From Oenanthe sinensis (taxonomy: Eukaryota; Streptophyta; Magnoliopsida; Apiales; Apiaceae): a DNA stretch of 64,000 nt. The notes beneath the pieces were generated by a model. It saw only the letters and a program-made list of their open reading frames with translations, was not told the DNA's origin and searched no databases. Shown piece after piece: positions 36,800 through 48,200 of the stretch (positions are counted from its first letter, which is position 1; each line of letters begins with the position of its first letter). The stretch spans positions 23,644,501 to 23,708,500 of the forward strand of contig JAPMAC010000209.1 in NCBI GenBank assembly GCA_028671895.1. The letters are read 5' to 3'. Both the position numbers and the translations under genes were made by a program.

Positions 36800-37080
36800 G
36801 TGTTTATATTTAAAATGAAATCTATTTATTGCTATTTATCTCTATGGATAAGAATTGTAATGCATATTTATCTTTGTGTTTCATAATTTTCCTAACTTCT
36901 AGTTAATTGATCCCCGGTGATTTCTACTTTAACTTTGTTTATTCATAAAGGTAAGTGACTTTATATTTAATTTGTTTGATAAAAATAAAGTCACGCTTCT
37001 TACATCAATAACAGTAATTTGAGAATAATTGATAACAGTAAATAGCATAATATAACATAAATATGTAGTTTCACATTTAA
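36800..37080. other. Convergent 3' spacer
   Basis: Short A+T-rich interval between the ends of the transposase (plus) and the first accessory gene (minus). No feature is seen. Confidence 0.6.
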
Positions 37081-37557
37081 CTATTCATCATCTTCTGAGA
37101 CAACATCTTCTGAAACATATTCTGTCTCCGTTTCAGTCTCAAACACGTACTCATCAGTTGCATAATTTGGATTTTGTAGAATACATCGTTCCTCTTGTTC
37201 TAAGAGCTCTCTCCCACTTGCACGAACTGTATCTCGAGCTAGCTGAAGCATATAGTGACGACTTCTGCGTAACAACATTTGGTTGTATCCCCCTCTTATG
37301 ATGTCCAAAGCCACTTCCAAGTTACGTTTAAATGCTGGCCAACTTTGACCAATCAAGTTATCTTGATAAATGCCTAATGATTCACGATTAGGTACCCTAG
37401 CACCCAGATTAACTAGGTCACGAACCAAACGGTCTGATTCTAAACGCCGATGTGCCCATTCCCGCCGAACGCCTGCAAAGTATTTCACTGGATCACTATC
37501 TTTAAGACTCCGGTAATCATCATCCCTTTCTACAAGCAACCATTTACTAGGATCCAT
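37081..37557 (-). CDS. MULE accessory protein A1, acidic tail, unknown
   Basis: An intact 158-residue frame starts MDPSKWLLVERDDDYRSLKD and ends with a run of Glu/Thr/Asp (ETETETEYVSEDVVSEDDE). The middle is rich in Arg and Leu (for example RRSRHYMLQLARDTVRASGR), predicted helical, without a signal peptide or membrane segment. I recognise no domain. The gene next upstream on the same strand (37885-38316) has a similar size, a WW/DDD-containing N-terminus, a 'G.RVP' phrase and the same acidic ending, so the two may be diverged duplicates. It lies inside the MULE, between the transposase and the other small genes, and is the only one of the four small genes without a premature stop. Confidence 0.6.
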   Translation of the reverse strand: MDPSKWLLVERDDDYRSLKDSDPVKYFAGVRREWAHRRLESDRLVRDLVNLGARVPNRESLGIYQDNLIGQSWPAFKRNLEVALDIIRGGYNQMLLRRSRHYMLQLARDTVRASGRELLEQEERCILQNPNYATDEYVFETETETEYVSEDVVSEDDE

Positions 37558-37884
37558 TTTTTGTGTATTGATTGAGAAGAAGAATAGTACGAATTTATAG
37601 AGTTAAAATTGTGGATGTCAAGGTAAGGTTATAAAGTTAAGCCATCAACATGTCAAATCTACTATTACAAAGTAAACTGAACAACTTGTGAAATATACAT
37701 TCCAAATAAAAGTTAAAGTAAACTTATCGACTAGTGAAATCTATTTGTAACAATAGAGTTCTTAGCTATGGACTTCTCATCATAGTTTTATTGAAACTCA
37801 CTAAACATAATACAGGGAAATAACAAAAAGAGATAGTAATAGAAGGGATAAGAAAATAGACATCCATACAACCAGCAAATTCTT

Positions 37885-38316
37885 TTATTCATCATCATCA
37901 GACAACATTGTGTCAGATTCGTAGTCTGGACTTACGCTGAGATTGTGATATTGCATAGCTTCTATTGTGTGACCATCTTCAGCATAATTTCTAGATGCTT
38001 GAACTAGATCATGGCGTAATATGCGTAATCGCATTCGATTCTCCTCTTCTCTAGCACGGAACAATGCTGTTTCTAGTTGTTGAGGTGTGTTGCGCAACAT
38101 ATGTTTTGCACGTTGTTTCGGTACTCTTAATCCATGAGCGATGCATTGCTCTATACAACTTATGTGACATTATGTCCTCCATTCCCACTCATCCTGCATT
38201 TTTATTATTGCATGAGTTGAGTAACGCATATTGGGATCAAGTGGGTAGTAAAAATCATCGTCGCACCACCATTTCCTACCCATAGCTTTGAATAAATCTC
38301 CTGGTGTATAACTCAT
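37885..38316 (-). pseudogene. MULE accessory protein A2, acidic tail, unknown
   Basis: From ATG at 38316 (MSYTPGDLFKAMGRKWWCDD) the frame reaches TAA at codon 49 (38170-38172) and then continues in the same frame through AHGLRVPKQRAKHMLRNTPQ to an acidic end (SDTMLSDDDE, stop 37885). Without the stop it would be 143 residues, close to its neighbour A1. The codon-49 change may be CAA to TAA. The helical Arg-rich middle (REEENRMRLRILRHDLVQAS) resembles A1 in character. No known domain is recognised. It could alternatively be a two-part gene, but no splice signals fit better. Confidence 0.55.
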
Positions 38317-38469
38317 TCTTAATATCTGTATATTTTGTATGAGTATGATAACTTCATTTGAGAGTAGTAATTCAATATATTTATATAAATTCTTGAAATA
38401 TTAGGATTTGTATAATTTTAAAAAAGTAATGGTCAAAATAATAGTTACTGTTATAGTTGTGGCAATTAA

Positions 38470-38635
38470 AAGATAAAGCTGATGAAAGTAAAAGTTAAAG
38501 CTTTAGGGGGGAAATTTACAGTTGTGCAAAGTTAAAGTTAAAGCTGTGTAAAGTGAAAGTTAAAGATGTTGGGGAAAAAAGTAAAAAATGTTGAAAGTAA
38601 AAGTTAAAGGTTGGAAAAGCAAAGTAAAATATTAT
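38470..38635 (+). repeat. AAAGTTAAAG minisatellite-like array
   Basis: Units of the form AAAGT(A/G/T)AAAGTTAAAG recur about six times with short insertions (GCTGTGT, GATGTTGGGG). The array lies just upstream of the promoter of accessory gene B1 and inside the MULE. Confidence 0.7.
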
Positions 38636-38907
38636 TTCCCTATAAAAAATGTTTTCCTTAAACAATTTCCCTATACTAATGAATTATATTTATTAAGTAA
38701 TGCTTAGTATGTTTCTTAAGTTTGCTTTGTTTCTTATGTTTATTGTTATTTATCTCTATGGATCATAATTGTTATTTAGCCGTTGCAATGTTAGAGCCGT
38801 TATATAGCCGATGGTATTAGTGAAAATAGTGTCCTTCTAACAATCAATCAAATACAAGCTGTATCACCAAACATATTTTTAAAAAATTACAGGTTTAGTT
38901 TGAAGAT

Positions 38908-39297
38908 ATGGATAAGGGAAAAAGTATAGCGGAGAATGATTGTTCCCCGGTTTATCAGCTTAATTTGAATAAATTTTGTGCCAATCAACGCATGAAGAAG
39001 AAAGTCGAGAAAAAGTCTGTATACTCGAAAGCTTTAGACGTATATTGCAAGAAAATGAAAGAGATACATAAACGGTACAAGGCAGGGAAGATCTCATACT
39101 CGTCGATGAAAATGGAGGAACAGAAAGAAATTAATAAAATTGAAATTGCACAATTAGAAGAAACGGATCTTGACCAGCAAATGAAATATGAATAGGAGAA
39201 GATGGAAGAACTTGCTCAACCTTATAACATTAATGAAGATGTAGAGGAAAGTCCTGATGAAGATGTAACAAAACCAGTTGACTTGAGTGTTTTTTGA
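38908..39297 (+). pseudogene. MULE accessory protein B1, small basic coiled coil
   Basis: It starts MDKGKSIAENDCSPVYQLNL, with a Lys-rich helical middle (RMKKKVEKKSVYSKALDVYC, MKEIHKRYKAGKISYSSMKM). An in-frame TAG at 39193 is followed by 33 more codons in the same frame, ending DEDVTKPVDLSVF. A TATA-like TTATTTCCCTATAAA lies at about 38634-38648 and a splice acceptor (AAAATTACAG, 38891) precedes the ATG by 16 bases, suggesting a spliced leader. Gene B2 downstream shares the first five codons and the same promoter phrase, so the pair arose by duplication. The function is unknown. A nuclear DNA- or chromatin-related role would fit the basic charge, but that is only inference. Confidence 0.5.
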
Positions 39298-39329
39298 TAA
39301 GTTGTATTCTTACTCCGATGTAGCTGTAA

Positions 39330-41135
39330 CAATAATGTGTATTTCTTTGTTACTACTTTTTTGAATTGCCTACTTTAGCAACATGTTGTGAAATGTAGAA
39401 AATGAAGTCTACAAGTTACAATTATTATTCCCTGAAAAAGGAAGAAAATCAACTTTTTAATATTTTTGGTGTTTTCCGGCCTACTATTAGGGGGTTAAAA
39501 ATTGGTTGAAAAAATTTGAATTTATGTTATATAGACATTAAAAAGATAGGGGGTTAATAATTTTGGTGTATTCGCTTATATTGTAAAAAGAAGAAATTTT
39601 GTATGTGTAAGAGGTTGCGGTGTGTTATATAACAAAAATTAGAATTTATGTTATATAAACATTAAAAAGATAAAAGATGATATTAAAATGGGTGATTGGT
39701 CATGTCAACTATAAAGAGAATTTTGTGTGTAAAAAGTGATTGGTCACTGTGCAAAATTAAAATAATGTACTGCAATGTTGTAAAAGTCGATAGGTCTTAT
39801 CATATACCAGCAAAGAAAAAGTAATGCTCTGTAAAGTTGAAAATCTCGATAGGTCTTGTCAATTATCTACAACAAGGACTAACAGTGCAAAGTAATTAAT
39901 GTTTAATCACATGCCAACCGAAGTTAGGTTTCTTATTTCCCTATAAATTTTCATATTTGAGTAAAGGTAATGAAAGGAGTATAACTTTCAGAGGTTGCAT
40001 ATACTTGAACACTTTCTTACTAATCTTTTTAATAATATATTGTAGGTAAGGTGCATCAAATGGATAAGGGAAAGAAACCAATGAATCTGGAAGATGTGAG
40101 TGAAAAGAGGGGTAATAAAGCTATGCTGAACAAATTTCTAAGTCTAACTGGGGTTACAAGCCTGAAAAGTATTGGGGAGTCGGTTCGAAAGATCTCTGGA
40201 GCTGAAAGGGAGAAAAGAATGTAGGAGTATCAAACGAGGAGTTTGGAAAAGAAAACGGCCCTAGTCATGAAAGAAAGGAAAGAAAAGTTAGGTAAAGACT
40301 AGGTATCAACCCAATTAGAATATTGGCATTTCCCTGCTGACGCGGGTCCTATTATGGATAAGAGTCTAAATGCAAAGTGGAAGGTGAATGCAGATAGGGA
40401 TGTGAATCGCATAAGTGAAACAAAAAGAAGATGACAGTTCTGACTAATGAATTATGAAGATGCCAAAAATAAAGATGACTTGTTCACTGTAGTTTTATTT
40501 ATGTAATGTTTATGTTGATTGTCTTCTATAGCTTTGATGTATTCTATGTACCTTTCATGAATTTCCAATGTTTATGTTCATGTGCTTTTGAAGCATTAAT
40601 CATTAAGTAAGTTTTGAACTAAAAATGTTTATTCTGGGTCATATTTAGGGGGTTAAACAGTGGTTGAAATAATTTTAAATTTTAAATTTTCTCATTGTTA
40701 GTACCAATTTAAAGTGCCTACTATAAAAACATGTTGTGATAAGGAGGAAATGATTTTGAAAAATTACAATGACAAATCCATATAAATGGGAAAAAAACAA
40801 TACTTTCAAGCAAAAAAAATGTATTATGGGGCACATTTAGGGGGTTAAAAAGTAGTTGAAATAATTCCAAACTTTTAAATTTCTCATTGTTAGTACTCTT
40901 TTCAAGTGCATACTATAGCTAAATGTTGTGAAATTGAGGAAATGATGGATACAAGTTACATTTACTAATCCATAAAAACGGAAGAAAAGGTAGGATATGT
41001 TTTCCTAAAGAAGGGTATTCCGGGGTTTTTTTTTTTTTGGGGGGGGGGGGTTAAAAAGTGGTTAAAAAAAATTCACATTTTAAATTTGTATTAGATTACT
41101 ACTATTTTAAAGTGCCTACTATAGCTAAATGTTGT
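39330..41135 (+). repeat. ~190-bp tandem repeat array inside MULE
   Basis: Each unit contains GGGGGTTAAAAAGTGGTTGA, an A/T stretch with TCTCATTGTTAGTAC, then AAGTGCCTACTATAGCTAAA and TGTTGTGAAAT, then ACAAGTTACA(T)TTACTAATCC. Clear units begin near 39485, 40643, 40838 and 41040, with partial copies between, surrounding gene B2. The last unit is cut at 41140 by the Sirevirus and resumes at 54982 (GAAATGGAAAAAATGAGTTC...TTATTAATCC). Confidence 0.8.
40060..40434 (+). pseudogene. MULE accessory protein B2, paralogue of B1
   Basis: ATG at 40060 gives MDKGKKPMNLEDVSEKRGNK, then a Lys/Glu-rich helical region. In-frame TAG codons at 40222 and 40300 interrupt an otherwise continuous 124-codon frame, which ends in NAKWKVNADRDVNRISETKR. 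A TATA-like TTATTTCCCTATAAATTTTC (about 39938) and a splice acceptor (TATTGTAG, 40044) precede it, as in B1. Both premature stops are explained by CAG to TAG changes. No known domain. Confidence 0.45.
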
Positions 41136-41140
41136 GAAAT

Positions 41141-41847
41141 TGAAAGGCATATGACTAGGCCTATTTGTAATAATTAGATGGCAACTCAACTCTAACTAAT
41201 AAAGAGAAGTAAATACTAAACACTAAACAGGAATCAAGACGAAGACAGTCAACTAATCACAAAGGATCTAAGTATCAGAGGTATTTTGTAGGATTGCTAC
41301 TCAACACTGGAAGAAGTTCAATTATTTGTTCAAGCGTCAGTGAAATTAATAATGTAGTAGTACTTCTATTGAAGACAGAAGATATAGAAGATTTCAAGTG
41401 GTTACTACAAGCAGATTCCAGAAGAAGAATGCAAACAATGAAGAAGAATTAATGACAGAAGGCCTCTAGTTAAATGTTATTTAAATGGAGAATATTTATT
41501 GGGATGACACAAATGAACCAGACAGTACATTTGTGTGTCAACTAATATAATATTTATTCTTCATTTAATTCAAGAGGTTTCAAGATTAGAAGACGAAGAA
41601 AAGACAGGAAGATTTCAAGACTATCAGCACGGCTGCGACTAAAGATAGTATTTTAATTCTACTATCAATTGTTAATTAATTATTTAATTTATCTAATTAA
41701 ATTAATTCAAGTTGAAATTAATTTAATTTATAAATTAACTAATTAAATTAAGTAGAATTAATTTACTATAAAAGAAATGCTTTAAAATGACTTATATAGA
41801 TATATATAAACTGCTAGTATGACTTATCAATAAGTCATACCGAAATT

Positions 41848-41882
<35 letters not shown>

Positions 41883-42617
41883 TCATACCGAGCATGTTAG
41901 CATAAGTCATACCGAATTGTGTATATATATATATATATATATAATCAGTTAGTATGACTTATTAATAAGTCATACCGAAGGACTTGTTAATAAGTCATAC
42001 CGAACTATATATATATATATATAATAAGTCATACCGAGATTTCAAATGCTCAAAAGGTCATACTGGATTGATTTTTTATTTAATTAAAAAGTCATACCGA
42101 TTTTTTAATTAGAAAAATAAGTCATACCGACCAAAATAAGTCATGCCCAGTCTTTTGTAAGTCATACAAGTGTTAAAATAAGTCATACAGACTTATTTTC
42201 TTGAAATTAAGTCATATGGAAAAAGGTCATACCAGCCTTTTTCCAACCTCTATAAATATGAGGTGCTTGCTTCATTTGTTAGTGTTCAACTTGTTAAGAG
42301 TTAGAAAAACAGATCAAATTCAGTAATTTATCTGCATTGTAATATTCACAGATTTCTGTGCTGAGTTTGAATATAATTGTTTAAACACGAACACTTCATG
42401 TCGAATTCGTTCTAGACTTTATATCAATTATATAACAGTTTTCTAAATATTAATTGTGTAATACTAATCAAGTTAAAATAATATCTTTCACTTGAAAAGT
42501 ATTTCATTATAATTAATATTTCGCGAGTAATTAAAATAATATTTTTAATCCAATTATTCCGCGATTAATTTTCAGATATTGTATTCAACCCCCCTTCTAC
42601 AATATCAGGGACCAACA
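41141..42617 (+). repeat. 5' LTR of Sirevirus, with GTCATACCGA array
   Basis: 1477 bp. U3 carries about fourteen AAGTCATACCGA-type units (41835-42235), several in hairpin pairs, with interposed TA microsatellites. The TATA box CTCTATAAATATGAGG is at about 42248, and the C-rich tract CAACCCCCCTTCTACAATAT lies just before the end. Confidence 0.95.
41820..42240 (+). repeat. GTCATACCGA motif array in 5' LTR
   Basis: Unit ATAAGTCATACCGA with variants (AAGTCATACTGG, AAGTCATGCCCA, AAGTCATACAG, AAGTCATATGG). Spacing is irregular. Two copies are preceded by the inverted half TAGTATGACTTAT, forming short palindromes centred near 41828 and 41958. Duplicated in the 3' LTR at about 54180-54605. Confidence 0.92.
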
Positions 42618-42824
42618 ATTGGTATCAGAGCTGGTTGATATAGAAAATATCAGATCCAAACCAAAAATTCCGCAACTCATACAGATCTCAAAAATTATTT
42701 TTAATTCAAAATAATTTTTTATTCGAAATAATTTTTCACTAAAAATTATTTCTGATCAAAAATTGTTTTCAGTCAAAAATTAAAATATTTTTTTTGAAAC
42801 ACTTAATTTTTAATCTTATTAAAG

Positions 42825-45263
42825 ATGAGTACCCAGAAAGTTACAAGCATCAAGATTCCACAGTTCGACAGAGAACACTACAACTTGTGGAAACAAAAAA
42901 TGCTACTGTTTATCGGGATTGCAAATCCTAAGTATGCATTGATTATGGCTAAAGGTGTTGAGCTCCCTATATCAGTTGTTCTCGAACATACAGTAGATGG
43001 GGTCGTAATTCCCCACAGACAGTTTCCGAAAAGTCCGGCAGACTATACAGATGAGGAAACAGAAGCTGTATCCCTTGATAATAACCTGAAGCTCATATTG
43101 ATTGAATCCCTAGACTACATCATGTACAACCAAGTAGTCAATTGCAAGAATGCAAAACAGATCTGGGAAACAATTGAGATTATCAATGAGGGAACTGAAG
43201 AAGTTAAAGAGAATAGACTGGAGATCCTGACCACCCAATATGAGCAGTTTAGATCTAACCCTGGTGAGGGTATCTCTGAGGTGTTTCAGAGACTAAACAA
43301 ACTGATAAACGAGCTCAACATGAATGGAAAGTTTTATCAGAACCAAGAGGTGAACAGGAAGTTTTTGCTGACCTTACCAGAGCATCTGGAGCACAGGATT
43401 GCAGCCATCCGGGAATCTAGGGACATGAAAGAGGTAACCCTAGAAAGACTCTACGGAGTGTTAAAAACTTATGAGCTGGAACAAATCCAAACCAGAGAGA
43501 TGTACGGTAGAGGTAAGGTACTGAGTTCCTCCAAGGCATTAATGGTAGAAGCACCAGAGAAAGAAGAAGTGAAGGCTGTTGCACCTTCTAACAGTTCAAC
43601 AGAGTATGTGGTTCCAGAACTTGGACATACTTCTGACAAACAAGAAGATGGTGATTTCTACTCACTGGAAGAGCTAGATCAGCTAGAAGATGAATCTCTA
43701 GCTATGGTTGCCAGGAAGTTTGGCAACATGAGATTCCGAAGAAACTCCTCATTCAGAAGTAAGCCTAATTTTGGAAGATTCCAAAGAGGAGGTTCTTCGA
43801 CAGCAGTATCAAAAAGCGGCTACAAGACCGGCTTAGTTGATAGAAGCAAGTTTCGTTGCTTCAACTGTAATGAGCTAGGCCACTTTGCAACTGAGTGCAA
43901 GAAGCCTAAGCAAGGGAAGAAGAGAGAGTCTTATGAAGAGCTCAAGGAGAAGTATGATGCGCTAGTGAAAAAGCATCAAGGAAAGTCCTATCTAGCAGCA
44001 GGCAAAAGCTGGGATGACTCAGATAACGATGATGAGGAAGAGCTGGGAAATCTTGCTCTTATGGCTTCATCAGAGGGATCACTGTCTCCCACCAGTGACA
44101 GAGGAATAGAGGTAAATCCTTCGTGTCCTAAGATGTTTGCTTTGCTAGGTAAAGAACTAGATGGTGAAAGAGATAAAGTTAAGAAACTCAGACTCAAAGT
44201 CAAAGAGTTAATTGATGAGACTGAAGTTTTTAAACAGTTAAAAAGAAATCATGACAAGTTGACTATTAAGTTGACTGAAGACTTAGCTGTTCAAGTCAGC
44301 AAAGTCAGTTGTCATGTTGTAGTAGAAACTAATCTCAGAAACCAGATAGAAGAAGAAAAGAAGAAGTGTCTTGCTTATAAGAATTCCTCATATATTGTTA
44401 AGAACCTAGTTGACCAACAAGAAATAAATCGTAAAGTTGGAATAGGCTTCGAGTATAACAAATCTGTAGGAAAACCAAGCAACATAACCCCCTTTAGAAA
44501 AAGTGCTGAAGAAAGGGGTATCCCACATGTTGTTAAAGACACACCGAAACCTCTCTTCATAACACCGATAGCTGAACCCATCCTTGAGACCTCTGTAATA
44601 ATTGCATATGAAATGCAGCTGGAAGATCTTGAGGAAGAGAAGAAGAGAGGAGAACAGGTTAAGGACATAAAAGGAGTTAATGTCCAGAAAGAGAAATGTG
44701 CACCAGAGACACCTGTGGAAGATGTGGGAACTTTTGATTCCCCCAGACCTGGTGTAGGTGCAAAAGACTTAAAGAATAAAATGAACAGACCCAACACGTT
44801 TGTGAACAGTAGGAACAGTAACAATAAATTTCATTCTACTGAAAACTTCAAATATGATGATAAAACTGAAGCAGAATCTGTTAAACCCCCTACTGTATTG
44901 AATAACATGCCTACTATTGATGCTTTCCATAAACCATGTGGTATAATGAATTGCATGTTATGTGCCTTTAATGCTATGACTGCTTACTTTAAACGCATGA
45001 TAGCTAAGAAAGATAACATGACACCTAGACAGCACATCAATAGTAAATTTGCTAAATCCAAGACTGCGACTCCTTCACCTGAAAAGAAGGAATCATATAT
45101 TCCTAAGTCTAAACAGAAAGTTGTTAAGACTGTTTATAGGAAGGTAGGAACAGTCAAGGAAGAAAATGTTGTTATTCGAAAAGGATCTGTTGTCAAAGCA
45201 GACAAAGGTCAGTTCTTTAAGTATGCCGGGCCCAATCAATTTTGGGTTCCGAAGACGAATTAA
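42825..45263 (+). CDS. Sirevirus gag polyprotein
   Basis: An 812-codon frame whose start MSTQKVTSIKIPQFDREHYN is the usual Copia gag opening (a substrate-like 'P.FDR..Y..WK' motif). A UBN2-type capsid domain spans about residues 20-230 (for instance LWKQKMLLFIGIANP, IWETIEIINEGTEEVKENR). The CCHC knuckle CFNCNELGHFATEC is at about residues 345-358. Residues 450-700 form a coiled-coil-rich extension (EKKKCLAYKN, EEKKRGEQVKD) typical of the long Sirevirus gag. The end GPNQFWVPKTN is followed by TAA. Pol lies in the same frame beyond three stop codons. Gag assembles virus-like particles in the cytoplasm and packages the RNA. No lesion is visible. Confidence 0.93.
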   Translation: MSTQKVTSIKIPQFDREHYNLWKQKMLLFIGIANPKYALIMAKGVELPISVVLEHTVDGVVIPHRQFPKSPADYTDEETEAVSLDNNLKLILIESLDYIMYNQVVNCKNAKQIWETIEIINEGTEEVKENRLEILTTQYEQFRSNPGEGISEVFQRLNKLINELNMNGKFYQNQEVNRKFLLTLPEHLEHRIAAIRESRDMKEVTLERLYGVLKTYELEQIQTREMYGRGKVLSSSKALMVEAPEKEEVKAVAPSNSSTEYVVPELGHTSDKQEDGDFYSLEELDQLEDESLAMVARKFGNMRFRRNSSFRSKPNFGRFQRGGSSTAVSKSGYKTGLVDRSKFRCFNCNELGHFATECKKPKQGKKRESYEELKEKYDALVKKHQGKSYLAAGKSWDDSDNDDEEELGNLALMASSEGSLSPTSDRGIEVNPSCPKMFALLGKELDGERDKVKKLRLKVKELIDETEVFKQLKRNHDKLTIKLTEDLAVQVSKVSCHVVVETNLRNQIEEEKKKCLAYKNSSYIVKNLVDQQEINRKVGIGFEYNKSVGKPSNITPFRKSAEERGIPHVVKDTPKPLFITPIAEPILETSVIIAYEMQLEDLEEEKKRGEQVKDIKGVNVQKEKCAPETPVEDVGTFDSPRPGVGAKDLKNKMNRPNTFVNSRNSNNKFHSTENFKYDDKTEAESVKPPTVLNNMPTIDAFHKPCGIMNCMLCAFNAMTAYFKRMIAKKDNMTPRQHINSKFAKSKTATPSPEKKESYIPKSKQKVVKTVYRKVGTVKEENVVIRKGSVVKADKGQFFKYAGPNQFWVPKTN

Positions 45264-45275
45264 TCCGTTTGATAA

Positions 45276-48200
45276 TTGCAGGGAGTTAAACAGGTAAACC
45301 GAGTTATATGGATCCTGGACAGCGGATCGTCAAGGCATATGACCGGAGATAGAGCCCTGCTATCAGACGTGGTTGAGAGAGCTGGCCCAATCGTCACCTT
45401 TGGAGATAACAGCAAAGGAATGACTATGGGATATGGCAAGTTAAATACAGGAAATGTTATCATTGAAAATGTCTCTTTGGTGGAAGGACTTAAGCACAAT
45501 CTACTCAGCGTCAGTCAATTTTGTGATAGAGGTTACAAAGTAAACTTTATCAAGGAGAAGTGCTTAATAGCTCATTCTAAAGAAGACAGACTAGCCTTGC
45601 GTGGAGTAAGGAAAGGAAACTTGTACGTAGCTGATTTCAACTCGGGAACTGAAGCTGAAGCAAACTGTTTCTATTCAAAAGCTTCAACAGAGGAAAGTTG
45701 GCTATGGCACAAGAAGCTCTCACACCTGAATTTCAAAACAATGAACTCTCTAGTCAAGAGGGATTTGGTGAGAGGACTGCCTCCGATGGAATTTACACAA
45801 GAAGGATTGTGTGAGGCATGTCAAAAAGGCAAGTCAAAGAAAGCAACTCACAGAGGCACAGACACTACAAACATCACTGAACCACTTCAACTCCTTCACA
45901 TGGATTTATTTGGTCCAGTAAATATTCTGTCTATGTCAAGGAAGAAATACGCCTTAGTGATTGTGGATGACTTCACAAAGTATACATGGGTTTTATTCTT
46001 GAATTCTAAAGATGAAACTCCACATTTGGTGATTGATCATATAAAGCTGATTGAGTTAGATTCAAAGTTACCTGTCCGAGCAATCAGATCAGATAATGGA
46101 ACAGAATTCAAAAATGAAGTTCTGAATAACTTCTGCTCAGACAAGGGGATAACAAGGCAGTACTCAGCACCAAGAACTCCACAACAAAATGGAGTTGTAG
46201 AAAGGAAAAATCGAACCCTGATTGAAGCTGCAAGGACTATGCTAAGTGAATCAAGGTTACCTATCTACTTCTGGGCTGAAGCAGTTAATACAGCTTGTTA
46301 TACTCAGAATCGAACTCTGATCAACAAAGATCATATGAAAACTCCCTATGAATTAATGGCTGGCAAGAAACCAACTCTCAAGTACTTTCATGTATTTGGA
46401 GCCAAATGCTTTGTGCTAAAAGATGGAGATGAACGCATTGGCAAATTTGAGGCCAAGGCACATGAAGCCATTTTTGTCGGATATTCAAGAAGAGCATATA
46501 GGGTTTACATAATTGATCAGCACCAAGTGAAGGAAAGTGTCAATGTAACTTTTGATGACACTAAACTCCCAAGTATCCAAACTGAAGATTCTTCTGAGTC
46601 ATTAAAATTCGACAATTATCCAGACTCACATACTGATGATGAAGAAGAACCTGAAGTTGCAGCAGGAAATAATGACATCAATGATGGTAATGATCCAGGT
46701 ATTAATGGTGGAAACAATGGCAACACTGGGGATTCTACTAATACCAGTGGTGGATCAACAAGTCATCCTGGCAGCAACTCAGGGGGAGATGAAGGATCAA
46801 CTAGCAGAACACAACATCACAATGAATTTCGAGGCGAATCATCAAGATCAAACCTACCTAGGGAAAGGATATGGAGCAGAGATCATCCTTTTGAATTGAT
46901 CATAGGTGATCCAGATGTTGGAGTAAGAACCAGAAGTGCAACTTCAAATGAATGTTTATTCTCAGTTTTTCTATCTCAAGAAGAACCAAAGAAGATTGAA
47001 GATGCACTAATTGACCCAGATTGGGTTCTTGCCATGCAAGAAGAGCTCAATCAGTTCGAAAGACAAGAAGTCTGGACACTGGTACCCAGGCCTAAAGATA
47101 GATCTGTTATTGGCACAAAATGGGTATACAGGAACAAATTAGACGGTGATGGCATTGTTACAAGGAACAAAGCCAGACTGGTTGCAAAAGGTTACTCCCA
47201 GGAAGAGGGAATTGATTATGACGAAACCTACGCACCAGTTGCAAGACTTGAAGCCATCAGGATATTTCTGGCATTCGCAGCACATTCCAATTTTAAAGTC
47301 TACCAAATGGATGTGAAGAGTGCATTTCTGAACGGAAGGCTAGAAGAGGAAGTATATGTGGAACAGCCCCCTGGCTTTGAAAATCCAGAGTTTGCTGATT
47401 TTGTGTACTTTCTTTTCAAAGCTCTCTATGGACTCAAGCAAGCACCGAGGACATGGTATGACACTCTCTCTGAGTTTTTACTTGAAAATGGTTTCACTAG
47501 AGGTGTCATAGATAAAACTCTCTTTTATAAATTGCATGGAAAAGATATGATATTTGTCCAAGTTTATGTTGACGATATTATATTTGGTTCTACTAACGAA
47601 AACTTGTGCAAGAGATTTGCTAAGTTAATGCAGAGCAGATATGAGATGAGCATGATGGGTGAGCTGTCATTCTTCCTTGGATTGCAAGTAAAGCAAAAGG
47701 AAGATGGGATTTTTATTTGCCAATCAAAGTATGTAAGAGATCTTCTCAGAAAATACAATCTAGAAGATTCTTCACCGGCAAAAACCCCAATGCCAACAGC
47801 CACGAAGCTTGACAAAGATGAAACTGGTAAGAAAGTTGACATCACAAGCTACAGAGGTATGATAGGCTCATTATTATATCTAACTGCAAGTAGACCCGAC
47901 ATAATGTTCGCAACTTGCTTATGTGCAAGGTTTCAATCTGACCCAAGAGAATCTCATCTAATAGCTGTTAAACGAATTTTTAGATATCTAAAGGGTACAC
48001 CAGATCTTGGAATTTGGTACCCTAAGGATACAGGTTTTGACCTAATAGGCTATACAGATTCAGACTATGCATGGTGCATGATGGACAGGAAAAGTACCTC
48101 TGGAAGCTGTCAGTTTCTAGGACGACGGTTGATCTCCTGGTACAGCAAGAAACAACATTCAGTATCTACCTCGACAGCCGAAGCAGAATACATTGCGGCA

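Noticed and set aside
41820..42240. Regularly recurring AAGTCATACCGA units that could be mistaken for a CRISPR array
   Set aside because: Spacers vary in length and are simple A/T or TA sequence, units occur in both orientations, the array is duplicated in both LTRs, and the context is a plant retrotransposon.
46636..46899. Second frame of 87 codons inside pol
   Set aside because: A Met-rich shadow of the Asn/Gly/Ser-rich linker of pol in another frame.
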